Assembly: GCF_020520425.1 (NCBI RefSeq)
Contig: NC_079487.1
Span: 80,233,141 to 80,297,140 of the forward strand
Origin: Spinacia oleracea
Taxonomy: Eukaryota; Streptophyta; Magnoliopsida; Caryophyllales; Amaranthaceae
Direction: 5' to 3'
Length of the DNA: 64,000 bases
Position 1 is the stretch's first letter; each line of letters begins with the position of its first letter. Of the stretch, positions 21,101-30,979 are shown one piece after another. The position numbers were made by a program, and so were the translations under genes. The notes beneath the pieces are model-generated. The model worked only from the letters and a program-made list of their open reading frames with translations. It searched no databases and was not told where the DNA came from.

Positions 21101-24100
21101 GGTTAGCTGCTTCAATTATGATTGAGAAAGGAAAAAACAAACCCACATGCTCAACTTTTGCCTTGCCTTTAAAAAGTGAAAATGTGTTTGGGGCAATCTT
21201 TTAGAGACAGATGGAGTAATCGACAATCACAATTCACAATTACATGGAAACTAACTTCATAGACATTGTACACTGAATCTTACATCGTGATGCTTACCTC
21301 AATAGAATCGATAATGTTACCAGTTTACCACTCATAAATTTGTACCGTAACATGAAGATTATTATGGAGAAAACAACAGTTCGCTAATAACCTCAAGGAG
21401 AAGGAAAAATATAGTTTATTATAGAGAACAACATAATGATGAATCTTTTCAACACAACTTAAAAGATCCTCAAATCTCCCAATCATCTCTTGTCATATAG
21501 TCTACCAAATAGCTACAGAAACTAGCTTCCATATTTCCAGCATCTAGTTTCCCTTCAACCTCCTCTTCCAAACTACTACTGGATCTTAATTTTACCAACT
21601 ACAACATAAATGAGTTAAAATAAAAACAAGTGGCCTAAAAAAATATGATCCATCAAAATCGATAATTATCTTAAACAGAAAATTCAGCAAGTTGCTTTCA
21701 ATTCCCATCACCCATCGAACCAGACCACCACAACAAGCATCATGCCAAACTGCACTACTGAACCACTTTTATTGCCCGACTCCCCCAAAAGACTGAATTG
21801 CTCCAGCCCAAACAAAAGTAAGACAACACCATCACGAGAATGGGAGCATTGTTCCACCAACCCACCTCCCTATTTTTTGCCACAATCACTTTCTTCAAAA
21901 GAGCATATTCATCATCAGCAAATCTCCAAAACATCAAAAAGAAATTGCAACCAGCCTGCCAATTTGACACATCGCCAACTCAAATAAAAACACTATCCAA
22001 CGTTAATCTTCAAACCACTCTTTCACGCAGTAAGACCTTAGTTTTAAAAAGGCATATCAGACCCTTCTTTTTTATAAGAATAAAGCCATGTGATTCTAAT
22101 CTTCTTTAAAAAGTATCGCGTGATTTCATTTTTTTTTTAAATAAATATTTTGGTGGTTTTTGAAAACCCTAGTGCAATTTTCTCCCGTAGCCGGATTTCT
22201 CTAGTCTTCTCGCCGGATTTCTCCCGTCGGATTCTGAATTTTTCTTTCATCATTTTGATTTCTCTTTTTTTTCATCTTTTCTTTCCATACTTTCTCACAT
22301 ATTTTCTTAACTTTTGATATTTTATTATTTCTTTATGGGTGCGCTTTGCCTACAAAAAGCGTGCGCTTAAGCTTCAGGGCCCTTTTGCGCTTTGATGAGC
22401 TTCGCGCTTTTTAAACTAAGAGTAAGACACACTGACAGACTACGAAGCACGGGAACGGCCCCCAGGTACCGTATCCCGTACCGAGTACGGATACGGTACG
22501 GGTACGGCCCAAATACGTAACCAAGCCGAATCCGAATTGTGGGTACGCGGGTTGGATCTGGGTACGGTTTGGATTCGTTTTTGGGGACGGGTGGGTACGT
22601 ATTTTGGGTTAAAATTTCGAATCAAGAGGTTTGATGGTGGTTGTGAATCCCAAATTCATAAATTAGGGTTTAATTTTCAAACTCACCAAATTGGGGCAAA
22701 TTCTCTCTCTCCTGCGTCATTGGTGGCTGCTGGTCGTCGCCCAGTCGCCGCCGGATGTTTCGACTTTGTCTCGCCGGTCGCCGGCCGTTTCTTAGTGAGT
22801 TAGTTCTCCTTCTTTCTCTAGTCTTCGAGTGCTCGACTGTTCGACTGTTCTCGACTGTTCTTCAATCTTCGACTTCGAGGAAGCTTCGGATCCGCCGTGG
22901 GCGCCGTCAACCGTGGTGTACTTGTCTCCCTCGCCGGTGAGATTTGTGGCCCTCGACTCTTCGGATCTGGTGACTCTCCACTTCTCTGTTTTTTCTTTTT
23001 CTTTTTTTGTGTTGGAGTGTTGCTGTGTTGGAGTGTTCTTTATTTTTTGGTTTATGTTTATTTATTTTCTGTTTTTTTTGTTTATTTATTTTTTGTTTTT
23101 TGTTTATTTATTTTTTGTTTTGTTTATTTATTTATTTTCTGTTTTTTTTGTTTATTTATTTTCTGCTTTTTAATTTCTTTATTTTCTGTTTTTAAGATTA
23201 TTTATTTTCTGTTTTTTAAATATTCTTTGGTTTTGTCATTTAGGATTTTAGGTAACTTAATGTTGGTATTTTGAACTTTGAACTATTTATGTATGGATGT
23301 TTAATTTAGCTAAATTCTTGTTTTTTTTTTATGCCGAATCCATGCCGTACCCATTTTTGACATTTTTGATTTTGCCGTTTTCCGTCCCCGTACCCGTCCC
23401 CGTACCCATATCCGTGCAACTTAGCTGACAGAGAAGGGAAATAAGTCCTAGGTTGTAATGAACCCAACTAATGAGGCACAAGAAGATCATCCCAACAGCA
23501 ATAGCAACACAACAACAAAAAGCAAGGACAGCACATCAGTCAACACATAATGTTAGTATAAATAGAATTAGAGGAAGAGAGAATTTTAGGAAATGGGTAG
23601 TTAATTTTGAGACTTGTGACCTAAAGTCACTCTTTTGGAGATTTGTAGCCTCAAGCTACTACCTATTTGTATCCGTATTATTTGGTACTAATCAAAAGCT
23701 TCTTCTTTTCTATATTTCTGAGTGAGTGTGTGACAGATTGGAGAAATAACTTATTAGTTCTTTACATAGGTGCTCACACTAGCTAAGAAAGGATAAAAGC
23801 ACCAACCCCAAAAGAGCATACCAGAAACAACTATCTGATCACTAACCCCAAGTGAGTATTTCCAAATCAGAGACCACTTATTAAACTTTATGAAGTTTCC
23901 TTATTTACCAAATTGCTAAAAGAATCCAAAATAAACAACTATGAGATAACTTAGAAATTTGCATACCTAAGTCACAACCTCACAACTCGTGAAACTATTA
24001 GCAACACTGGTGCTTCAACCATTTTCACTCATCTCTCCCCAATGGCCCAATTTACCCAAGGCCTCAACTTCTAGTTCTTTCCATGCAACCGCCAAGAAAT

Positions 24101-25280
24101 ATATTTACAAACCAAAGCCTTTCCTAAACACTGCATTTCCAATTTTAACATGAATTCTTGTTACAACATCTGAAAACATATCCCTTTACAAGAAACAACC
24201 ATAGATAATGAGGAACCAAGAGGGAACTACTATGTATACAACAATGCAAAACATAGGTTATTTACAAACCAAAGCCTTTCCTAAACAACTACTATGTATA
24301 CAACAATGCAAAACAGAGTTTCCGTCAATGAAAAACTGAAGCTATTAGCAAAACTATTTGATCGTGGATACTTAAGCAGACCATTAAATTAAAACATACG
24401 GAGTAATATTTTTTTTCCGGGTAAAAGTTACAATAGAACATAATTAGCTCCCATGATTCTACAATACGAAGAATAACAGTCCAGTATAATCCTTGTCCTA
24501 AACATTTCTACTTAATAAACTATTCATAACTTCTCAATAACACTGATATGTTGTTACGAAAGAATACTCCCGTCCGTTCGCAACAACCTACTAAGCATTT
24601 CCAAAAAAAATATACTTTAATATTTCTCACGGTCTCACCCACAACCCAAATTCCAAGCCTCGGCCAACAGGCATTTCGCAACATGAATAAACATACGAAG
24701 AGAAATCTTTGCACCGATAACGATATCAATTCATTTGCGAAATTCAAATTCACCATATACGCAATAAGCTGACAGTCAATTCACTAATCCATAAAAAACA
24801 CCAACGAATGACGAAGGTAATCCAACATATACTTAATTTTCCCTACATTAAAATACATTTGAAGCTCAAAGCAAACACAAAGCAGATTATCAGACAAAGC
24901 TCAAGATAGAGAAAGGACCTGGAGATCTTCAGATAGGTACTCGTGCTTCATAGAAAGATCCATAGCGCGCATAAGACGCTGGTTGCGAGCATCCACGATT
25001 TCACGAGGAAGCCGATTTAGGGCTTCCTTGATGTCCAGATCTTCCAATGGATCGTAACAATCATCAAATCTTAGACCTATAATCAAATAAAAAACGCAAA
25101 ACATCAATTACAAATTAGGTCAAAAAAATAACGAAAACAAAAAGAGCATAGAGAAAGATGAAGGTAACCATATCTGCGGAGGCGTTGATCGACGGAGCTC
25201 TTGTGCATAGCAGCCAAGAAGTTCTGCTTAGGATTGAGAAGCGCCTTCAACAATGAAGATGATCCTGTTGCAATCGCCAT
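18174..25280 (-). CDS. QCR7: Cytochrome b-c1 complex subunit 7 (14 kDa subunit)
   Basis: Four exons with consensus splice sites and matching phases: 25280-25169, 25076-24919, 19453-19406 and 18242-18174 (387 nt, 128 aa plus TAA). The protein starts MAIATGSSSLLKALLNPKQN, continues RLRRYGLRFDDCYDP, LDIKEALNRLPREIVDARNQ, RLMRAMDLSMKHEYL, AMQTPFRSYIQDMLAL and ends VKRERAEREALGALPLYQR SIP. This is the plant QCR7/UQCRB family, a matrix-side subunit of mitochondrial complex III (ubiquinol-cytochrome c reductase). Plant members are about 122 aa, so the N-terminus is slightly longer. Start is the only ATG giving the conserved N-terminus. Intron 2 is 5.5 kb (24918-19454), much enlarged by insertions; introns 1 (92 bp) and 3 (1.16 kb) are modest. 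No disabling change is seen, so it should be functional. Confidence 0.95.
19831..19933. mobile_element. Small MITE-like foldback in QCR7 intron 2
   Basis: The left end AAAGTAATGCTAC...AAGTGCCC and right end GGGCACTTCAGGGAGTAGC ATTACTTT are inverted repeats of about 28 bp with about six mismatches. No clear target duplication. Confidence 0.6.
19934..22431. other. QCR7 intron 2, unassigned part
   Basis: No exon-like or coding sequence was recognised. 22330-22430 contains repeated gcgct/aaagcg words, like worn transposon ends. Confidence 0.5.
22440..23424. mobile_element. hAT-like non-autonomous element (985 bp) in QCR7 intron 2
   Basis: Flanked by a perfect 8-bp duplication CTGACAGA (22432-22439 and 23425-23432). 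The ends are imperfect inverted repeats: CTACGAAGCACGG on the left and CTAAGTTGCACGG on the right read inward. Both subterminal regions are built of GTACGG/CCGTACC words. An 8-bp duplication is characteristic of hAT transposases. The interior has no transposase; it has a leader-like CT-rich part and a tract of tttgtttattta repeats (23040-23215). Confidence 0.82.
23433..24918. other. QCR7 intron 2, proximal part
   Basis: No coding sequence seen. A direct duplication of about 60 bp lies at 24226-24315 (aactactatgtatacaaca twice), with acaaaccaaagcctttccta also at about 24106. Confidence 0.5.
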
Positions 25281-25849
25281 TTTTGTGTCTCTCTTTCTCT
25301 CTCCTCAACTGGTGCGACTCTTCTTCTGGTTCTTCCCTACTCGGCAGGAGTTTCTGGAATTATCAGATTTTTCTGGCTCAACCGGGCCTTAATGGCCTAC
25401 TTAGCTTGTTGTTATGATTGGGCTTGCTGCTCATGGTCCGTATGATAAGTCATACGGAGTACGTATAGTATATACGTACTAGTCTTATATGCACGCGATG
25501 CGTGCGAGTATAAGAAATAGATTTGTGTTATTATATTTAAATCTGAAATAAAATGTAAAAAAATATAATATAAATGTGATGCGTGTGAATAAAAGAAACA
25601 TAAGACTATAAGTTAAATAGAGCAGAACGCATATAAACAGATTGATTAAAATGGTAAGAATTTATTTAAGGGGCTAGATTGATTAAAATGTTTTTTGGGG
25701 TTTTTCCTATTGGATAGTTTGTCTTTATATTCTCTATTTTATAAGTGTGGAGGGTATTTTAGTAATACAAGCGGGACACCAAAACTGGATTTACTAAAAT
25801 AACCTCACTTCTTCACTTATATAATAGAAATTATGTAATATTAGAGCTG
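25281..25849. other. QCR7 promoter and upstream region
   Basis: 25281-25320 is CT-rich on the minus side, a likely 5' UTR. Around 25480-25515 is a worn hairpin (gcacgcgatgcgtgc) of the type seen in MITE ends. No gene. Confidence 0.45.
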
Positions 25850-26210
25850 TCAAAACAGTTACTCGAGTCGGCTCTGGGTTTGGTCATCTCGTGTCTCGGG
25901 TTATATGTTCGGGTCGTGTTGGGTCACTTTATCACCCGGGATTCAGGTCGGGATATGTCATGTTGATTTCCGGTCAGGTCATGTTGGGTTATTTTTTCAT
26001 TTCAAGTATAGGTTGAGTTAGGGTTAGGTCTTATTCCGGTCGGGTACAATTTCGGGTCCGGGTCTTGTCAAGTCGGATTTGAGTTAGGCTTGTAGCAATT
26101 AATTTCGAGTACACGTCAAGTTTGGATTTGATAATTATCGTGTCGGTTAACATTCGGTTCGGGTTCAATTCACTCTCTGATACGGATTAAGATCGTCTGA
26201 TAACTACTGG
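25850..26210. repeat. GGGTC-rich hAT-like remnant, left half
   Basis: Begins agagctgtcaaaacag and continues with many gggtcggg/ggttcggg words. 40916-41291 has the same composition and ends with the inverse terminus (tgtcaggtcgatttttgacagg). The two may be halves of one element split by the (TA)n nest between them. Confidence 0.45.
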
Positions 26211-26307
26211 GTCTAGTCAAGTTTTTATCCTATAATTATTTTTTTCTTACTCCGTATATTGTAAAAATTAATGATTCATTTATTATATTATCGTGTGTTT
26301 TGGTCAA

Positions 26308-26308
<1 letters not shown>

Positions 26309-26387
<79 letters not shown>
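26309..26387. repeat. (TA)n followed by (GA)n
   Basis: Pure TA from 26309 to about 26354, then GA to about 26387. Confidence 0.95.
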
Positions 26388-26390
<3 letters not shown>

Positions 26391-26772
26391 AATCGAGATC
26401 TGGTGAGAACCACCCCTTAAGATGAGAACCTACCTTATAATGAGAACCTCTAAAAGTAAACACAATATAATCAAAAGTAAATACAATATCGAGTAAAAGT
26501 AAACACAACATCAGAAAAAATAAAAACAACATCGAGTAAAAGTAAACACTATATAATCAAAAGTAAACATAACATCGAGTAAAAGTAACACAAGATCAGA
26601 AAAAGTAAATACATTATAGAGTAAAAGTAAACATTAGATCAGAAAAAGTAAACACAACATTGAGTAAAAGTAAACACAATATCAGAAAAAGTAAACAAAG
26701 CATCGAGTAAAAGTAAACACAAAATCAGAAAAAGTAAACACAACATCGAGTAAAAGGAAACACAAGAACAGG

Positions 26773-26803
<31 letters not shown>

Positions 26804-27275
26804 ATCGAGTAAAAGTAAACACAAAATCAGAAAAAGTAAACACAGCATCGAGTAAAAGTAAACACAAGAACAGAAAAAGTAAACACAACAAACCTAAAAC
26901 ATTTCATACGAAAACCCAAAAAATCATGCAAAATTTCATACGAAAACCAAAAAAAAGTAAGATTCAATTACCTGAAGAGGGAAATCGTAGAGAAATTTCA
27001 AAATAATTGTGAATTTTTTTCACAAATCCGAACTCATGAAACGCAGAAGAGAGAAAGAGAGAGAAAACTGAATGAGGAGAGAGAAAGCTAACTGAAGAGA
27101 GAGAAAGAATTATGGGAATCCCTTGTGTGAAAAAGAGGTCATTCAGCAACGTAATTTACCAAAATACCCTTAATGAGCTGATTTGAGCCGTGTGATTGAA
27201 TTGATCCGACAGTTATAAGAGGTTCTCATTATAAGGTAGTTCTCATCTTAAGGGAGGTTCTCACCAGAACCTGGT

Positions 27276-27283
<8 letters not shown>
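26388..27283. mobile_element. Element A of the (TA)n-associated TIR family
   Basis: The left end ATCTGGTGAGAACCACCCCT and right end AGGGAGGTTCTCACCAGAAC are the termini of inverted repeats of about 58 bp, each containing CTTAAGATGAGAACC and TTATAATGAGAACC. Both sides abut (TA)n. The interior is a 22-bp tandem array (26452-26890). It has no transposase. The right-inner part (aggtcattca...ttacc) is shared with element C. Confidence 0.8.
26452..26890. repeat. 22-bp-period tandem array
   Basis: About 20 degenerate units on the core AGTAAACACAACATCGAG, alternating with units reading AGTAAACACAAAATCAGA, interrupted by a 30-bp A run at 26776-26802. The same AAAGTAAAC word recurs many times in element C (31740-32430, 33320-34080). 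Confidence 0.85.

Positions 27284-27338
<55 letters not shown>
27279..27338. repeat. (TA)n tract between elements A and B
   Basis: About 60 bp of TA. Confidence 0.95.
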
Positions 27339-27343
<5 letters not shown>

Positions 27344-28291
27344 GAGGTTCTGGTGAGAACCGTCTTATGATGAGAACTTCTCTTATTGTGAGAACCTTTG
27401 TGCGTATTTTTCGAATTATATGTGCGTATTTTTTGAACTATATATGCATATTTCTTAAGCTATATTTGCAATTTTTTTTTAAGGTCAATATAACTTTTGA
27501 TTTCTGGAAACGTTAAAAAATATACATTATATATGCGTCAAAAATTATGCACGTATAGTTCAGAAAATATGCATATTTAGTTCAAAAAATATGCACATAC
27601 AAAAATGTTAAGTTATTGGATTTTTTTTCTCCCCTGCGAGTTTTTCTTCTTCTTAAAGTTTACTGTATATTGAGCCATATGTACAGCCATTACATAATAT
27701 TGGATTACACCGAATGTATTATGCAGGACAACACACCACTATCGTCGAAAAACCACCAAAACTGACCAATTAATCGCTCCTAAAACCAACGCCCTCATCT
27801 CCATCCAATCAAATGTATAAATACGGGAATTTAAACATGTTTGATGAGATAGAGTCTCCATTAGCATATTAATTATGGGTTTCTATTAGGATATTGATTA
27901 TTTAGGAGTCTAGATTGCTAGCTATTAGTCCTCTAATACGATTATATATCCTAGATTTGTTTGAATTAGGACTTCGTATATTATAAGGACAGTAGTAGAT
28001 GGAATAATTTGAGAACATTAATAGAGAAATACAATTTGACAGCTTCAAATTTTCCTTTGATGGCGTCTAAGTTGGAAATATTTCGGAATTCGAGTCTTAT
28101 AGCTTCAATGGCGTCTAATAGAGTGTGACAGAGGAAGAGCATAAAAGTTTCGAATTTCTGTTTTATAAACACACGTGATGTGGATAAAAGAAAGAAAAAA
28201 AAAGAACGGTCAATATATCAACAATGAACGGTCAAGATTAAAGTTCTCACCGTAAAAGAGGTTCTCACCATAAGGGTGGTTCTCATGTGAA

Positions 28292-28293
<2 letters not shown>
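27339..28293. mobile_element. Element B of the (TA)n-associated TIR family
   Basis: The left end GAGGTTCTGGTGAGAACCG and right end GGGTGGTTCTCATGTGAACC form related terminal inverted repeats, with further GTGAGAACCT words inside each end. (TA)n lies on both sides. The interior has inversely repeated tatgtgcgtatttttt / aaaaatatgcac words and no coding frame that I recognise. Confidence 0.7.

Positions 28294-28322
<29 letters not shown>
28294..28322. repeat. (TA)n tract between elements B and C
   Basis: About 29 bp of TA. Confidence 0.9.
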
Positions 28323-28325
<3 letters not shown>

Positions 28326-29879
28326 ACCGGACCAGGTTTTGGTGAGAACCTCCCTTAAGATGAGAACCAACCTTATAATGGGAACCTTTGCGAACCGTTA
28401 GATTTAGATGAACACTACAAGAATTGGTAGCAAATAGGGCGATTTATTCCACAAAAAAAGCCATCAGAACAAATGATTACATGACTGCAGTCTATTCTGA
28501 ATCCTAGTATATCCAAGTCTATTGTCTAGTAGTTTATATAAAAATTCAATCAGTTCTGATCATTTTGAATTAGGTCTAACCCAGTCTGTGGTTTCTGCTG
28601 GGAACTGCTGTTAATAAGTTACCTGTTCATGTGATGTGCAATGGCGTTTTATATGATTATCTTTTGGGGTTTAAGAACTTTTCTCATCCCTGTCTTGCAC
28701 ATATCTGTCTAAGTGTAATCTCTAAACTCTGCTTGGCCTAAAACAAATTACTCCGAGAGTCTTTAGTTGTAAGTACGTTTCTGAAATCTGTAGGCTTAAA
28801 GAAAAAGTACCCGGGTTGTCAACAATTTTTAGAAGCTAAGACAAGCAGACTGTCAAATTGAGTTCTAATAATATATAATGTACTTAGGAATGGAAACAAT
28901 TTTACATTACACCTTCCGTAGTATCTCATTGACGTAAAACAGTAAAGTCCAAGTTAAATGAAGGATACTTGTGTATTCTTGAACCACCACACTTTGATAC
29001 TCTGATTAGCGGTTGCCTTTTTGGTTTTGTTATTAGAATCTGTAAACTAACCACATTCTGTGGAGCTTCTGATATTGATTTTGATTTTGCAGGAGAAAGA
29101 ACAATCAATCTAGACACTCAATCGTCATTATCGCAACTAGACTCTACCACTCAACAACCTAAGAAAAAAAGACAAGGTATATTAGTATATTGTTCTCAAT
29201 CATCAATATTTTGTTATCTTGTGAAGCTATACTGCTTATTGAATTACTCTCATGTTTGGGATTTTTTTTGTTCTTGCTGGTAAGAAATCCTGATAAATAG
29301 AAGTTTTAAGATGATTTACGAGTGATTGTACGACGAAGGATTTGTCAAAGTCAGTTGGGTTTTGGGGGTAGGTTTAGCGGGGGTACTGGAGGTAGGAATT
29401 GGGAGGTTTTATCTGCTAACCCGGTTGCTTAAGGTCACCAGAAGTACACCCTCATAATTGGATTATTGTTGATGCATTTAGAAGTTAACGTAACTAAGGA
29501 GGAAGACATATAGAATGACACCAATATGTATGTTCATGTGATTCTCTGAAATCAATTTCATTCTGTTTGGGATATTTTCATGGTCAGGTCTAGTTTTCTT
29601 TGAAGCCAACTTGAAAATTATGTTTTGTACATATTAGATGCATTTTTCTTGATGCAGAGGTATATAATTCGACATTCAGTAGACTGAAATATCTCCACTG
29701 TGGGTTGTTGTTCTAACGAGCCTACCATGTTGATTCTCCAGTGTAAAAGAAGTGCAGTTTTCAGAGGCTGTAAAATATTATATGTTATAACATAATAGCT
29801 GCTACCTTTACGCACCAATTGATTCTAAAGAAAAATGGAGTAAAAACGGTGAACTAATCTTCTTTGATGTCATTTGCAG

Positions 29880-30013
29880 GGATACCTTGATCCCGAGTAC
29901 TTTTGACCCGCAAGTTGACAGATAAAAGTGATGTTTACAGCCTTGGAGTTGTCTTTCTAGAACTTTTGACAGGGATGCATCCAATTCAACACGGAAAAAA
30001 TATTGTTCGAGAG
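29880..30013 (+). pseudogene. LRR receptor-like kinase exon (At1g06840-like) inside CACTA 1
   Basis: After the acceptor TTTGCAG the exon encodes GYLDPEYF, then a one-base deletion shifts the frame, then [36 protein letters not shown], ending at a GT donor. This is the activation-loop to alpha-F part of a plant RLK; the [14 protein letters not shown] wording is characteristic of the LRR-VIII-1 (At1g06840-like) group. Preserved splice sites indicate genomic (DNA) capture, not a retrocopy. Confidence 0.82.
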
Positions 30014-30411
30014 GTATTATCCCTTTGTACCCTCGGGGTTTTTGTGTGTTTGCACTTTATACATTTCTTCATGTTTGTCTCTATTGCACTCAGAGGATTG
30101 GGTGGAAGCACCATTTTATCACAGTCCAGTACTCCATTCCCTCTATTTATCTGTGAATCATAATTCATATACTATCTGTTCCTTGTACAGTTTAACTCCA
30201 GAACCCCATATTTTAAGCACAATGCATTATGCATGCAACTATCAACTATGCATCCACTAACTATTGTTTTTGGCCGGTTTTGGCTCCAGTGTCCTGTGAA
30301 ACAGCAGTGAGACTTTAAGAGCTAATTTCTGTCCAGATTTTGGCTCCAGTGGCCTTTGAAACAGCAGTGAGACTGGTAATTATTCCTTTTTAATAGATAA
30401 GTAGCACTACT

Positions 30412-30482
30412 AACCTATTAGCTCAAATGGGAGAGCATTGTGCAAATGCGCAAAGATGTGGGTTCGAATCCCACGTAGGTTA
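30412..30482 (+). ncRNA. tRNA-like sequence 1
   Basis: A 7-bp acceptor stem can form (AACCTAT with GTAGGTT, one G-T pair). The D arm GCTC...GAGC with an A box, and a perfect T arm GTGGG-TTCGAAT-CCCAC (B box), are present. The anticodon arm is abnormal: TTGTGC-AAAT-GCGCAA has a 4 to 6 nt loop, so no normal anticodon can be assigned. Likely a tRNA-derived mobile fragment, not a tRNA gene. Confidence 0.6.
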
Positions 30483-30659
30483 ATTTATTTGATGTATTGG
30501 CTAATATTTAAAAGAGAAATAGAAATAAAAAAAAGCAAACTAGAGCAAAGAGGGCGCAAAAAAAAAGTCGTCCTTGATTCAATCAAATAGGGCGAAATAG
30601 GGTGCCTTTCTTGATTCCTGTCAACAAGGGCAAAAAGAGTGTGCCTTTCTTGAAATAAT

Positions 30660-30860
30660 CAAAGAGGGCGATAAAAAGTTGCCCTCTCTGATTTCAATCA
30701 AGGAGGGCGAAAAAAAGTTGCCCTCTCTGATTTCAATCAAGGAGGGCGAAAAAAAGTTGCCCTCTCTGATTTCAATCAAGGAGGGCGAAAAATATTGCCC
30801 TCTTTGATTGAAATCAAAAAGGGCGAAACATATTGCTTGCCCTGCTAAGCTAATACAACG
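30660..30860. repeat. 39-bp tandem subterminal array of CACTA 1
   Basis: The unit contains CCCTCTCTGATTTCAATCAA and GGAGGGCGAAAAAAAGTTG, with three near-identical copies from 30682 and diverged ones around. Each unit is itself an imperfect inverted repeat (GCCCTC / GAGGGC). A plausible transposase-binding array. Confidence 0.85.
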
Positions 30861-30979
30861 AGCCTAACAGGGCGATGGAAGGGCGATTTAAAAATCGCCC
30901 TAATAGCCTAAAAGGGCGAGATTTAGATCAAAGAGGGCGATATTTTTCGCCCTCTTCGATCTTATATGTTGTAGTGGAA

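Larger units (their letters stand above)
28413..30976 (+). mobile_element. CACTA element 1 (2564 bp), non-autonomous, carries an RLK exon
   Basis: Ends CACTACAAGAATTGG and (inward from the right) CACTACAACATATA, with perfect 3-bp duplication GAA (28410-28412 and 30977-30979), as expected of CACTA. The right subterminal region is an array of a 39-bp unit containing GAGGGCGAAAAAAAGTTGCC; the left subterminal has gggcga words. Removing it rejoins element C without a gap. It includes a kinase exon (29880-30013), an exon-like piece at about 29092-29173 (ERTINLDTQSSLSQLD, KKKRQ, then GT) and a tRNA-like sequence. No transposase. Confidence 0.85.

Noticed and set aside
22829..23274. Phe/Tyr/Leu-rich frames resembling membrane proteins
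   Set aside because: Low-complexity tttgtttattta repeats inside the hAT-like element.
26639..26891. Minus-strand Leu/Phe-rich frames (MLCLLFLILCLLLLD repeats)
   Set aside because: Translation of the 22-bp array on the wrong strand.
29618..30168. Minus-strand short frames around the captured kinase exon
   Set aside because: The plus-strand exon explains the conserved sequence; the antisense frames match nothing.
30412..30482. Functional tRNA gene
   Set aside because: T and acceptor arms fit, but the anticodon arm has a 4-6 nt loop, so no standard anticodon; kept as tRNA-like.
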